Numbered from the stretch's first letter, positions 37,004 through 46,241 are shown. The stretch: 64,000 nucleotides of DNA from Lachnospiraceae bacterium (GCA_015057115.1 SVEZ01000001.1:234381-298380); one strand, 5' to 3'. A program made the numbers and translations. Notes: generated by a model from the letters alone, not told the origin.

Positions 37004-38188
37004 ATGCAGCAGGAACTTCATGATGAGCGTAACCTGGATACGATTCCGGTTGGTAAACTTGGAATCATTTCTATGAAGGGAGTAGAGTCCGGAGTTAAAA
37101 TCGACGCTTATCTCAAACGCTGGAGACAAACCCGTAAGCACGACCATGAAGGAGATATTACTTTCCGTGGATATGTTCGTGAATCATACCTTATCCCAAC
37201 CAAGACACCTCGATTCGGAACCGGTGAAGCAAAGGCTTCCATTGGTCAGTCTGTCAGAGGATATGACATCTTTATTATCGTAGATGTTACCAACTACAGC
37301 ATTACCTATTCCGTAAGTGGTAACGAGAATCACATGTCACCGGATGATCATTATCAGGATCTGAAGAGAGTTATCGCGGCTATCGGTGGTAAGGCAAGAC
37401 GTATCAACGTTATTATGCCGTTCCTCTATGAGAGCCGTCAGCACAGACGTAGCGGACGTGAATCTTTGGACTGTGCTATGGCACTTCAGGAATTGATTGC
37501 AATGGGTGTTGACAACATCATCACCTTTGATGCTCACGACCCTCGTGTTCAGAATGCAATCCCATGCAGCGGCTTCGAGTCCATCGGTGCTCCATATCAG
37601 TTTATGAAGGGCATCTGCAAGAATGTAAAAGATATTAAGTTCGATAACGATCACTTAATGATTGTCAGCCCGGACGAAGGCGCTACAGGACGTGCTATCT
37701 ATTTTGCCAATATCCTTGGCGTAGATATGGGTATGTTCTACAAGAGACGTGACTACAGCAAGATTGTAGACGGACGTAACCCAATCGTTGCCCATGAGTT
37801 CTTGGGAAGCAGTGTTGAAGGCAAGGATGTCTTCATTATCGACGATATGATTTCTTCCGGAGACAGCATGATTGACGTTGCTACTCAGCTTAAGAAACGT
37901 AACGCAGGTCGTATCTTCGTAATCGCTACCTTTGGTCTTTTCACCAATGGTATGGAGCGTTTCGATAAGGCAGTGGAAGAAGGTCTGATTTACCGCGTGG
38001 TTACCACCAACCTGGCTTATCAGAGACCGGATACTTTAGCTCGTGACTACTATATCAGCTGCGATATGAGTAAATATGTTTCTTATATCATTGATACTTT
38101 AAATCACGATGCTTCCATCAGCGATTTGTTGGATCCGTATGATCGTATCAACAAGTTGCTTGCAAAGTATAAAGAAGAGAATTATTAA
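37004..38188 (+). CDS. prs: Ribose-phosphate pyrophosphokinase (PRPP synthetase), clostridial long form
   Basis: 394 aa, longer than the ~315-aa standard enzyme. Makes PRPP for purine, pyrimidine, His and Trp synthesis. DAHDPRVQNAIP, the metal/ATP segment FYKRRDYS, and PRPP loop VFIIDDMISSGDSM are present. N-terminal ~60 residues are an extension seen in clostridial homologues. ATG 37004 follows TTAGGAGG; a longer frame to 36941 lacks a ribosome site. PRPP also feeds Hpt in this window. Confidence 0.92.
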   Translation: MQQELHDERNLDTIPVGKLGIISMKGVESGVKIDAYLKRWRQTRKHDHEGDITFRGYVRESYLIPTKTPRFGTGEAKASIGQSVRGYDIFIIVDVTNYSITYSVSGNENHMSPDDHYQDLKRVIAAIGGKARRINVIMPFLYESRQHRRSGRESLDCAMALQELIAMGVDNIITFDAHDPRVQNAIPCSGFESIGAPYQFMKGICKNVKDIKFDNDHLMIVSPDEGATGRAIYFANILGVDMGMFYKRRDYSKIVDGRNPIVAHEFLGSSVEGKDVFIIDDMISSGDSMIDVATQLKKRNAGRIFVIATFGLFTNGMERFDKAVEEGLIYRVVTTNLAYQRPDTLARDYYISCDMSKYVSYIIDTLNHDASISDLLDPYDRINKLLAKYKEENY

Positions 38189-38200
38189 AGTTAAAAATAG

Positions 38201-38278
38201 GAGGCTGGATAATGTTCTTCCGCTCGACGCCTTGGGGGCGTAAATCGCGGTGCGAATCATTATCCAGCCTCTTGTTTT
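38201..38278 (+). terminator. Large hairpin terminator after prs
   Basis: GAGGCTGGATAATG (38201-38214) pairs perfectly with CATTATCCAGCCTC (38258-38271) around a 43-nt structured loop (inner ACGCC / GGCGT), followed by TTGTTTTA. Confidence 0.7.
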
Positions 38279-38363
38279 ACGTTAATTCTTCTTCCTACAC
38301 TTTGGCGACGCCAGGTCGCGGTGCGAATCATTATCCGGTCTCTTATTTTACGTTAATTCTTCT
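38245..38363. repeat. Direct repeat pair R1 (48 bp, 71-bp period)
   Basis: 38245-38292 and 38316-38363 share TCGCGGTGCGAATCATTATC and continue almost identically to TTACGTTAATTCTTCT, with three mismatches. The second copy lacks the left hairpin arm of the prs terminator, so it looks like a partial duplication. Confidence 0.8.
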
Positions 38364-38367
38364 CTTT

Positions 38368-38588
38368 CCGTTATGCCGGATGTTGAGTGCAAGCGCTCCT
38401 GCGCAGATGCATTTTTTCCCTTCACTTTGGCGGCGGAAGTGAGTGCCTGGGCAGGGAATGCTTCGTGTGCAGGACATTGGGAGGCATCGGCACTTAGAGC
38501 CCGGGGATGTTCCCATCCTCCGGGCTCTTATGTACCGTTATGCCGGACGTTGAGCGCAAGCGCTCCTGCACAGAAGCATTCCCTGCCT
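38368..38588. repeat. Repeat pair R2 and long-range inverted repeat
   Basis: 38368-38413 and 38535-38580 are 46-bp direct copies (CCGTTATGCCGGATGTTGAG and on; four mismatches) each with a GAGCG-CAAG-CGCTC type mini-hairpin. In addition 38450-38473 is inverted to 38566-38588 (GGCAGGGAATGCTTC), enclosing a strong stem AGAGCCCGG / CCGGGCTCT (38496-38528). No ORF is credible; no T-run follows the inner stem. The 38189-38608 gap is thus wholly repeat and structure. Confidence 0.7.
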
Positions 38589-38608
38589 CCGCAACCATTT
38601 CCGCGTCA

Positions 38609-39697
38609 TTACTCTATATTGATTGGATACCGTCCGTAAATTCTGGCTGCATCTATCAGTGCATGCATATTCGCTTCCGGTGTTCCGATTGGCATCTGAC
38701 AGCCGGAGGTCAAAACGAAGCCTCCCTTGCAGTCGTGTCCCTGTTTGATACACTCTTTTGCAGATGCAATTACTTCCAACGGTGTTCCCATCTTCATGAC
38801 GTCTACCGGTGGAACGTTTCCCTGAATCGCCATATGGGGTCCTAAGACATTTTTTGCCTCTTCGATGGATTCCACATTGTCCAAACCGAAAAGACCGATT
38901 CCTGTGGTGTTTAAATCCTCCCAGAGGCCACGGCTGGTACCACAAATATGTAATCCACAACCTCTTCCCTGTTTCTTGATGAAATCCACATTTTTCTTAA
39001 AGTATGGAAGGGAAAACTCCCGGTACTGCTCCACACTAATCAAGGCTGTGGAACTTACGGGATCCGCAAAACCGATTCCAACCTCTAAGTCAATCATTCT
39101 CTGAATGTAACGATTGTTATTTTCAACAATTACGTCCAATAACTGTTTGATTTTATCCGGGCATTTTAACATTCCCATTAACAACCATTCCGTACCCAAT
39201 ACCATTGCAGCAATGGTAAATGGACCGGTAACGGTTCCGCTGACCGGAACCTTATCTCCCAGCTTTTCTTTTACCATACGAAGACCTTTTAAGATAATGG
39301 GCAAACGTCCGTCCTTATCCACATCTACCAGCTTCGCCTGGTCAATATTCTTAAAGCCTTTAATAGCCGGGGTTTTTAACTGCGCGATGTTGTTATCGTA
39401 ATAAGCAATCTCCGCGCCCATAGCTTCTGCCATTCCCCGCAAAGTAGTGGAAAGTCCGGCACCGTCACCGTGGAAGGTTTCGTACAAATACTCCTCCAAT
39501 TCCAGCATTTTTTCTGCCGAATGATAATACTCCTTTAAGCTACATCCAATAAGGGGCGCCATGGTCTCACCGGTATCCAGACAACACTGAATACGGTCCA
39601 CCTCTTTTCCCTCACTCATTAATTTGTTACGCTCCAACGGTGTCAATTCATCCTTCGGAACCACTAAGCCGTTTCCGTAATCTCTTAAAATTTCCAT
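38609..39697 (-). CDS. UroD-fold corrinoid methyltransferase (MtaA/CmuA-like), copy 3
   Basis: 363 aa, uroporphyrinogen decarboxylase fold. GLSTTLRGMAEAMGAE, PVSGTVTGPFTIAAMV, CGLHICGTSRGLWEDL and LTSGCQMPIGTPEANM near the C-terminus match methyl-corrinoid methyltransferases rather than HemE; the HxCx-type ligand set for zinc is plausible in HICG and SGCQ. Last gene of the operon, 10 bases after the corrinoid protein. Start ATG 39697 follows AAGGGGG. Substrate unknown. Confidence 0.82.
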   Translation of the reverse strand: MEILRDYGNGLVVPKDELTPLERNKLMSEGKEVDRIQCCLDTGETMAPLIGCSLKEYYHSAEKMLELEEYLYETFHGDGAGLSTTLRGMAEAMGAEIAYYDNNIAQLKTPAIKGFKNIDQAKLVDVDKDGRLPIILKGLRMVKEKLGDKVPVSGTVTGPFTIAAMVLGTEWLLMGMLKCPDKIKQLLDVIVENNNRYIQRMIDLEVGIGFADPVSSTALISVEQYREFSLPYFKKNVDFIKKQGRGCGLHICGTSRGLWEDLNTTGIGLFGLDNVESIEEAKNVLGPHMAIQGNVPPVDVMKMGTPLEVIASAKECIKQGHDCKGGFVLTSGCQMPIGTPEANMHALIDAARIYGRYPINIE

Positions 39698-39707
39698 TTT
39701 TTCCCCC

Positions 39708-40355
39708 TTATGCAATACCTTTTAATTCCTTCATTTTACGAACTGCCGCTGCCGCATCCGTGGTGTAGGCATCCGCACCGATTTCATCACAGAATTTCTG
39801 AGAAATCGGACCACCGCCAATCATAACCATGAATTTGTCGCGAATACCTTCTTCTTTCAATTTTTCAATTAAAAGCTTCATACCCGCCATAGTGGTGGTC
39901 ATTAGTGTGGACATGCAAATAAAGTCTGCTTCTACTTCTTTTGCCACACGGATAAATTCATCAATCGGTACATCACGTCCCAAATCATGCACTTCAAATC
40001 CGGCGGATTCACACATAATCTTTACCAGGTTCTTTCCAATGTCGTGGGTATCACCCTCCACAACACCAATGACAACCTTTACTTTTTCACTGGTGGTCTC
40101 CTGCTTCATGTGGGGTTTTAAAAGATCCACACCTTCATTCAAGGCAAAAGATGCGGTCAATACTTCCGGCAAAAAGTACTCGCCGGTCTCATACAACTCG
40201 CTGACCTTATCCATACCCTTAATCAGTGCTTCCTTAATTACCTCTGCGGCGTCGAAGCCCTCATCAATGGCTATCTGGCAAAGTTCTACAACTTCTTCAT
40301 CTTCCATTTCCACAACCGCATCCGCAATTTTTCCATACAGTTCATTCTTATCCAT
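39708..40355 (-). CDS. Corrinoid (B12-binding) methyl carrier protein
   Basis: 215 aa. N-terminal helical cap (residues ~1-88) and B12-binding Rossmann domain with DTHDIG (102-107), whose His104 is the lower cobalt ligand. Same layout as MtbC/MtaC/MtvC. It would carry the methyl group between methyltransferases encoded on both sides. Confidence 0.93.
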   Translation of the reverse strand: MDKNELYGKIADAVVEMEDEEVVELCQIAIDEGFDAAEVIKEALIKGMDKVSELYETGEYFLPEVLTASFALNEGVDLLKPHMKQETTSEKVKVVIGVVEGDTHDIGKNLVKIMCESAGFEVHDLGRDVPIDEFIRVAKEVEADFICMSTLMTTTMAGMKLLIEKLKEEGIRDKFMVMIGGGPISQKFCDEIGADAYTTDAAAAVRKMKELKGIA

Positions 40356-40397
40356 TATTCATCCTCCCGTAAGGCGCTTTTCACGCCTGACTGTTTA

Positions 40398-41981
40398 TTA
40401 AAATCTCATACATTCCATGAAGAGCTGTTCGTATCCTTCGCTCTCCGCTAATTCAAAATAATTTATATCCTCCGCAAGCTGCTCCATTTCCTTACGCACC
40501 CTGTGGGATAAAAGCGCCATATACGCACCGGTTTTGGATGTGTTTCCCACATACCGGACCTTGTCTTCCGCTTCCTTGGGAATAATTCCGGTACCTGCCA
40601 GGGCCTGTGCCGACAGATGGGAACCAAACTGACCCGCAATGATTACTTCATCCAAATCCTCCACCGTAACCTGCGCCTGTTTTAAAAGGGATAAAAATCC
40701 CGACAAAATAGCTCCCTTGGCAAGCTGCACCTGGCGCACGTCCTTCTGGGTCACCATTACCCCGGGCGCCAGTAAAAATGCGGAACCATTTTCGTCTTCT
40801 ATCAGATACTGCTGCCGCCAGTCATCCTCCGATAGCTTCTTTTTCTTTACAAAAGCTCCGGTAGGTTTTACGAAACCGGTTCGAATCAGTTCCGCCACCA
40901 CTTCCAGAATTCCGCTTCCACAGATTCCCTTGGGCGCCTCTTCACCGATACAGCCGAAGCTTACTTTTTCGTCTTTCATTTCTACACTTTCAATGGCTCC
41001 CGGAAGCGCCGGCATTCCACTGGTAATGTTCATACCCTCTAAGGCCGGTCCCGCCGCGCAGGAACAGGATACTAATCTTCCGTTTCCCGCAAGCACCATT
41101 TCTCCGTTGGTTCCGATATCCAAAAACAGGCAATTCTTTTTCTGATGCTTCAAATCGCAAACATAAGCACCTGCCAGAATATCACCGCCGATATAACCGG
41201 ACACCTGCGCCAGACAATATACCGTTGCATCCGCAGCACCAACAAGTCCCACCTCTGATGCTTTTCTTGTCTGCGCCTCCAAAAACGCCGGCTTATAGGG
41301 TGCCACACCAATGGAGCGAGCATCCACACCCAAAACCATGTGGGTCATGGTACAGTTTCCGGCAATGCTATAGGCTACAATTTCTGAAATTTCCACTTTT
41401 GCCTCGGCACACATGGTTCTCACCGCCTGGTTGGTAGAATCCACCACCGCTTTTTGCAAATCGGTAATTCCCTGCTCGCCGGCTTCCATCTCGTAAGTAA
41501 TACGGGTTAAAACGTCCTGGCCGAATGCACGCTGGCTATTCATTCCAGCCGCTTTTCCCACAATTTCTCCATCGGAGAGTCGAACCAACGACAGAGCTAC
41601 CGTGGTGGTTCCTATATCAATGGCGATACCATATCCGGTTAAGCCCTCATCCTTTTCAAATTCCGGGATATACCCTGCAGATAACACCTTCATGGCGGTG
41701 GTATCGTTCTGGGTTTTCACCGTAATATCCGCTGTAACCTCTGTCATACAGGCCAAGCGCACACCGGAATTTATCTCTTCCGTCGTCAGCATACCTGCCT
41801 CATGCTCCGACATGGGACTTGCCTCTCCATTTACAATAGTTACCTTACATTTTCCACAAGTTCCCTTGCCGTTGCAGGCATTATTCACATATATCTTTTC
41901 TCGCTGTAAAACCGCTAACAGTAACTCACCGGTTTTACATTCTACTTTTTTCCCTGTTGTAAGATCCTGTATTATGGGCAT
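40398..41981 (-). CDS. Reductive activator of corrinoid proteins (ferredoxin-ASKHA, DUF4445)
   Basis: 527 aa. N-terminal plant-type [2Fe-2S] ferredoxin domain with Cys36, Cys42, Cys45 and Cys78; then an ASKHA/DUF4445 domain with DIGTTT (about 122-127) and LFLDIGTNGE further on. This is the RACE/RamA-like class that reduces accidentally oxidised Co(II) corrinoid to Co(I) with ATP. Overlaps the upstream UroD gene by 10 bases. Confidence 0.9.
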   Translation of the reverse strand: MPIIQDLTTGKKVECKTGELLLAVLQREKIYVNNACNGKGTCGKCKVTIVNGEASPMSEHEAGMLTTEEINSGVRLACMTEVTADITVKTQNDTTAMKVLSAGYIPEFEKDEGLTGYGIAIDIGTTTVALSLVRLSDGEIVGKAAGMNSQRAFGQDVLTRITYEMEAGEQGITDLQKAVVDSTNQAVRTMCAEAKVEISEIVAYSIAGNCTMTHMVLGVDARSIGVAPYKPAFLEAQTRKASEVGLVGAADATVYCLAQVSGYIGGDILAGAYVCDLKHQKKNCLFLDIGTNGEMVLAGNGRLVSCSCAAGPALEGMNITSGMPALPGAIESVEMKDEKVSFGCIGEEAPKGICGSGILEVVAELIRTGFVKPTGAFVKKKKLSEDDWRQQYLIEDENGSAFLLAPGVMVTQKDVRQVQLAKGAILSGFLSLLKQAQVTVEDLDEVIIAGQFGSHLSAQALAGTGIIPKEAEDKVRYVGNTSKTGAYMALLSHRVRKEMEQLAEDINYFELAESEGYEQLFMECMRF

Positions 41982-43000
41982 GTCGCTTCCTCCTCAGTTC
42001 CCTGTAATACTGCCTGCACATTAGCCAGAGGAGATCCCATTCCAAGACCGCAGGCCGGAGAAATAATGTCCATTCCCTGCTCCACGCAATGGTGAACCAA
42101 CTGTTTTACCTTATCCGGAGTTTGCCCCTCAATAGCATAGGTGCTTACATTTCCCATAATCGGCCGATCCTTCATGTATTTCCGAATTTCTTTTAACGGC
42201 ACCATAGCATCAAAGCTTAACACATCGCTCTTGATGTGATCCGTCTGCTCTAATACCGGCGTCATTTGTCCGCAAATGTGAACGATGGTTACCACATCAG
42301 GGTTTATGGCTTTTACCCCGTCAATCAGTTCATTCAAATAAGTAACCGTAAACTCTTCAAAAAATTTCGGTCCCAGAATTTCTCCCGTCGCGCTGGGATC
42401 CGCAATCATAATGATGTCGGCGCCTGCCTCCACCATGGCCTGTCCAAAACGGATCAGTTCTTTGGTCACGTGTGCCAAAAACCGATGACACAATTCACCT
42501 TTTTTCCGAAGTCCGGCATAAAAAGGGGACGGATCTATCACTGATGTTGCAGTGGAAATGGGCCCGGTAATGTTTCCCACCACCGGCACGTCCGGCTTAT
42601 CTTTTTTCATGATACGAATGGCATCGATAATTGCCTTAATCCGTCCATGTTCTAAATCAAAGGTCGGCAAGCCGTCTACCTCTTCCAACTTCTTCATTCC
42701 GTATTCTATAACGCGGGGCTCCTTGGTATTATCTCCAAGATCAACTTTTGCTCCCAGCTGCTCGGCCTCCACTGTCATGCAAAAAGGCACACCCACATTC
42801 TCAAAACAACCTCTGTCATAGGCATATTCCGCCACCTGAGCCATTTTTTCACCGTCGGTGTGTGCTTCTTCAAAGGAGAAATTTCCTTCCGTCAGAAGCT
42901 GGGTGGTTACCATATTCATCATACCACCCGGGCAAATACAAGCGGGACGGTCATGCTTTTTCTTCTGTATAATCGATGTAATTCGTTCTTTATTTTCCAT
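41972..43000 (-). CDS. UroD-fold corrinoid methyltransferase (MtaA-like), copy 2
   Basis: 342 aa. RPACICPGGMMNMVT, PFCMTVEAEQLGAKVDLG, PVVGNITGPISTATSVIDP, TIVHICGQMTPVLEQ and ISPACGLGMGSPLANV; the HICG and CGLG cysteines fit the zinc site of MtaA-type enzymes that move methyl groups between corrinoid and a cofactor. Start ATG 43000 is inside the previous gene's end (11-base overlap); the longer frame has no ribosome site. Confidence 0.85.
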   Translation of the reverse strand: MENKERITSIIQKKKHDRPACICPGGMMNMVTTQLLTEGNFSFEEAHTDGEKMAQVAEYAYDRGCFENVGVPFCMTVEAEQLGAKVDLGDNTKEPRVIEYGMKKLEEVDGLPTFDLEHGRIKAIIDAIRIMKKDKPDVPVVGNITGPISTATSVIDPSPFYAGLRKKGELCHRFLAHVTKELIRFGQAMVEAGADIIMIADPSATGEILGPKFFEEFTVTYLNELIDGVKAINPDVVTIVHICGQMTPVLEQTDHIKSDVLSFDAMVPLKEIRKYMKDRPIMGNVSTYAIEGQTPDKVKQLVHHCVEQGMDIISPACGLGMGSPLANVQAVLQGTEEEATCP

Positions 43001-43856
43001 TCCATTTCTCCCAAGTTGGCTCCAGCACCAAAATAATTCCTTTATTCCAGCCGTTTTCCGACTGTTTAATGCAACGATGTGCATATAAAACATTGGTGGG
43101 TCCCGACAAAATCGCTTCCTGATAGGTCAAGCTTTTCTCCACCGGAAGCTGCTCTCTGGTGGCAAAATCGCCAGCCAAAAGGGTTGCCGTCAGTTTCGGG
43201 CAAAGATGTACATGCATCCCGTATTCCATGGCTTTGGCTAAAACCGGCAAATACGACAATTCCGCCATTTCCACTGCCACCGGTTCTCCCAAAAGATCCA
43301 CGCTTCCGGCAGAATCCGCATAACTTAATACGTCCACATAATCCTTCACTTCCTCCAGGTAAAAAAGAAGTGCCTCCGTCACCCAGCAAATTGCCTTTTC
43401 ATAGAGAGCCGGCTCTTTTCTTCTTGCCACAAACACCTTTTGCAACGGCACCAGTCCGCTTAAAATCGAAACCGGTCCCGACAAAATTAGCATGGTCTTT
43501 TCTCCTTGTTCCTTCAAGGTTTTCAAGGATTTTTTCACCTCGCCAAAAAGCCCGTCAAGCTTTAAGGGCTGATCCATGGGTAGCTCTTCCAATTTCTTAT
43601 ATGCCTGCTGCCCTACTCTTGGGCCGCCACCATCCGTCGCATTGTTAATGCTTCCGTGGAGCATTTCCACCTCCGCAGTCTGGCAAAAAGGAATCTCACA
43701 GAGATTTTTTCCCTCATGCTCTCGCATGGTCTTTGCAATGGGTACAATATACTCTGCTTTTAAATAGCAGTCCGGCACAGGATAATTACCGGTGGAAAAG
43801 ATATATTCCGGCAATCCGGATAACTCCTCGTTTCCGCAAACAATTTTTTCTTCCAT
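42990..43856 (-). CDS. UroD-fold methyltransferase-like protein, copy 1 (short)
   Basis: 288 aa, the shortest of the three UroD-fold proteins. PFCQTAEVEMLHGSINNATDGG parallels PFCMTVEAEQLGAKV of copy 2, and LILSGPVSILSGLVPLQ parallels its GPISTATS segment. The C-terminal zinc motif CGxG is not obvious, so it may act as the substrate-side methyltransferase or a non-catalytic partner. Second gene of the operon. Confidence 0.7.
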   Translation of the reverse strand: MEEKIVCGNEELSGLPEYIFSTGNYPVPDCYLKAEYIVPIAKTMREHEGKNLCEIPFCQTAEVEMLHGSINNATDGGGPRVGQQAYKKLEELPMDQPLKLDGLFGEVKKSLKTLKEQGEKTMLILSGPVSILSGLVPLQKVFVARRKEPALYEKAICWVTEALLFYLEEVKDYVDVLSYADSAGSVDLLGEPVAVEMAELSYLPVLAKAMEYGMHVHLCPKLTATLLAGDFATREQLPVEKSLTYQEAILSGPTNVLYAHRCIKQSENGWNKGIILVLEPTWEKWNGK

Positions 43857-43891
43857 ACTATTTCTTCACTCCATCCGTCGTTCCGGCAGTT

Positions 43892-45043
43892 TTACATCAT
43901 TTCCAAAAATGCGGTAAGCCGGGTTTTTAGCTGACCTTCGTCCGCATTGCCGTAGTCTGTGGTTATACTGATATACGGTATTCCCGCTTCCCGGACATGG
44001 TCTTTTACCAGACCGCTTTCTACCGCATAGGTGTGGCATGCCGGCAAAAGCACTTCCACCACCCCATCGACGCGATACTCTTTGATTAGCCTTGTAAGGG
44101 TTTCATAGCGGTTCGGGTTGGGGCTCATAACCGAGCAACCGATATCCAGATACCGGCGGGCAATAGCTTCATAGGAATCAGACGTTCCTTCTTCCACCGG
44201 ATTATCAATGTTCTTCATTCCGTTGCAGTTTTCATAGGCCACAACCACGCCACCGTTTTCTTCAATTCCGTTTAATACTTTTTCAAAAACGCCGCCCATA
44301 GGACATCCGGTAATCAGGATTCTGGCTCCCTTATGGTGATTTTTACCTTCCTGATGTTCCGCAATCAAGCGCTTTGTAACTTCTTCCACCTCGGCAGTCA
44401 ACGCCTCTTTATCGAAGCGGAACTCACTTCCCCGTAACATGGAAAACAGCTCTTTTCCACTCATTGGGGGTTCCTCCAGCTTCATGGTTTCACAAAGCTT
44501 CAATGCTGCCTTTCGATATTCATTCTCAATATGAATTGCTTCTTTTAACTTCTCTTCCGTGATGGTTACACCAAAAAATTCTTCCAGCTTATCCTTCAGC
44601 TTTAAAATTTCCTTTTTCCACAGGGCAAAAGCTGCTTCCCCCTGGGTATTCGGTAGCTCCATAACGTGCACCGGCTTAAACCGGCCTAAATATTCAAACA
44701 TTTTCTTTTTCCCGTCACAGGTAGTCTCACCTACCACCAAGTCAGAGAAATAGAAATATGGACATTTATCCGTTTTTCCAAATCCGTAACTGGATTTTAT
44801 AAGCGGGCAAAGGTTCTTTGGCAAATCCATCTCCGCATCCGGAATGGTTTCCTCAGAAGTGGCGCACAGGCTGGCAGTAATGCCTCCCATGGCAGTCACC
44901 AGCTCCTTTGGAAAATACGTGCAATAAACACCTACCACCGGTGTATTCTTCTCTTTTTCTGCTTTTACTGCCAGAAATGAGTTTTTCCGCTGTTGGGAAA
45001 AATTCTCAAAAATCTCCGGCAATTCCTGATTTTTTACATTCAT
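43892..45043 (-). CDS. 2-hydroxyacyl-CoA dehydratase / double-cubane cluster family protein
   Basis: 383 aa of the HgdB/BcrC superfamily. Many conserved Cys: C41 in GVYCTYFPKELV, C79 and C94 (NLCPLIKSS, DKCPYF), C109 (TTCDGKKKMFEYL), then TGCPMGG, ENCNGMK and LLPACHTYAVES. Such proteins bind [4Fe-4S] or [8Fe-9S] clusters and do ATP-driven low-potential reductions. No dedicated HgdC-type activator is next to it; the ASKHA protein at 40398-41981 is the only ATPase in the operon. First gene of the operon. Role with methyltransferases is not known. Confidence 0.8.
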   Translation of the reverse strand: MNVKNQELPEIFENFSQQRKNSFLAVKAEKEKNTPVVGVYCTYFPKELVTAMGGITASLCATSEETIPDAEMDLPKNLCPLIKSSYGFGKTDKCPYFYFSDLVVGETTCDGKKKMFEYLGRFKPVHVMELPNTQGEAAFALWKKEILKLKDKLEEFFGVTITEEKLKEAIHIENEYRKAALKLCETMKLEEPPMSGKELFSMLRGSEFRFDKEALTAEVEEVTKRLIAEHQEGKNHHKGARILITGCPMGGVFEKVLNGIEENGGVVVAYENCNGMKNIDNPVEEGTSDSYEAIARRYLDIGCSVMSPNPNRYETLTRLIKEYRVDGVVEVLLPACHTYAVESGLVKDHVREAGIPYISITTDYGNADEGQLKTRLTAFLEMM

Positions 45044-45106
45044 TCAATTATCCTCATATTTAGGGCAAAAGGGCAATCTTTGCCTTTTATCATGTTTTTC
45101 TATAGA

Positions 45107-45115
45107 ATTATAGCA
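45107..45115 (-). promoter_or_regulatory. Extended -10 promoter of the corrinoid operon
   Basis: Minus strand TGCTATAAT, 64 bases before the first gene; no good -35. The leader contains a small AAAAGGCAA / TTGCCCTTTT hairpin (about 45067-45088). Confidence 0.5.
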
Positions 45116-45201
45116 TATATCTATGAACTTTTCATTACCTCAAACGGGAAAAGCATGACTACCTCTCATTACGGTTTATACATTTTGTCATACTTTCCCA
45201 T

Positions 45202-45236
45202 AAAAAAAGCACCCTGCTTTCTGCAGCCGGTGCCTT
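45202..45236 (-). terminator. Terminator after gph
   Basis: Minus strand GGCACC-GG-CTGC-AGAAA-GCAG-GGTGCT followed by TTTTTTA. Confidence 0.8.
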
Positions 45237-45268
45237 TCTCATCCATATAGGGATGTCTGTATTCTTTT

Positions 45269-45937
45269 TTAATTCAAGAACTGCCCCAACTCCCGGGGTT
45301 CTTTGATTACGGTTTCGGCTCCCGCCCCTTCCAGTTCTTCTTTGGTGCGGAATCCCCAGAGTACAAATATGCCGTCCATATTCGCATTTTTGGCGGTCTG
45401 CACATCCACTTCGGAGTCACCCACGTAAACCGCCTCTTCCGGCGTTACATTCAACCTTTGTAGCGCCTCCATCACCATATCCGGTTCCGGCTTCTTGCGT
45501 ATGCCGTGGGCTTCATCCTCTCCCACCACCAGTGATACCGTATCCTTAAACAACTGCTGCCAGAGCTCTGTTGCCGCCAGGGTATTTTTGTTGGTAACAA
45601 TTGCCGTCTGAATTCCCATATTTTTCAGTTCTTTCAGCATTTCCATTATGCCGGGATAAGGCACCGTCAAATCCATGCAATGGTCGTGATAGTAGAGAAT
45701 AAGTTCCTGCAAATAATCTCGGAAAACTTCTTCCTTCACATTTTCACCCTGCTGTCGCCGGTCTGCAAGGGCTCGTTTTAACAACATGGATAGTCCATTT
45801 CCTACATAGCTTTTCACGGTTTCCACCGGCAGGGTCTCATATCCGTGGCGTTTCAGGATTTCATTAATAGCCCCTGCCAGATCCCGGATGGAGTCCAGCA
45901 GGGTACCGTCTAAATCAAAAATTACTGCTTTTTTCAT
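45269..45937 (-). CDS. HAD-superfamily phosphatase (phosphoglycolate phosphatase-like)
   Basis: 222 aa. HAD motifs: IFDLDGTLLDS (nucleophile Asp), IVTNKN, KKPEPDMV (Lys) and YVGDSEVDVQTAKNA. A cap domain of the Gph/PgmB type is inserted after motif I. Likely dephosphorylates phosphoglycolate or another sugar phosphate. ATG 45937 has AGAGG 8 bases upstream and starts 2 bases after the shrunken toxin gene. Confidence 0.88.
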   Translation of the reverse strand: MKKAVIFDLDGTLLDSIRDLAGAINEILKRHGYETLPVETVKSYVGNGLSMLLKRALADRRQQGENVKEEVFRDYLQELILYYHDHCMDLTVPYPGIMEMLKELKNMGIQTAIVTNKNTLAATELWQQLFKDTVSLVVGEDEAHGIRKKPEPDMVMEALQRLNVTPEEAVYVGDSEVDVQTAKNANMDGIFVLWGFRTKEELEGAGAETVIKEPRELGQFLN

Positions 45938-45939
45938 TG

Positions 45940-46227
45940 TTAACCTCTTTTTTTCAGAACCCAGTCTAATTCTTTTGCGCACAAAATCTTATACGCCTTC
46001 TCTGCTCCATTATCATGCGGTTCTATTCTAACATTCATCTTTTTGATGACCGCATGATCCACCGGTACGCAATATAAATGTTCCTCACATACCACAACAA
46101 TCCCCACAAATGGTCGAATGCTTTTGTGTATCTGTGGCGATACCGACTGCACCCGATCATCTATCTTATGTAAATCCCGCACATATTTCATATCCAGCGT
46201 ATAAAGATAGAGTTTTTCTTGTTTCAT
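45940..46227 (-). pseudogene. Shrunken ToxN/AbiQ-like type III toxin
   Basis: 95 aa, versus about 165-175 aa for family members. Residues 6-56 (LYLYTLDMKYVRDL, RPFVGIVVVC, LYCVPV) match my memory of the N-terminus of type III toxin endoribonucleases (ToxN/AbiQ). Residues 59-90 (VIKKMNVRIEP, EKAYKILCAKELDW) resemble a later part of the same family. The segment usually between them (SSPKxKH...NFNNMIPV) is missing, and the C-terminus stops early, so there seems to be an in-frame internal deletion and a truncation. ATG 46227 has GGGGGG 6-8 bases upstream. It follows its repeat RNA and terminator exactly as in active loci. Probably inactive; could be a distinct short subfamily. Confidence 0.7.
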
Positions 46228-46241
46228 TCCCATCCCCCCTT

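Noticed and set aside
38609..43856. Haem biosynthesis genes (hemE)
   Set aside because: UroD fold only; three copies lie with a corrinoid protein and RACE activator, and no other haem gene is present.
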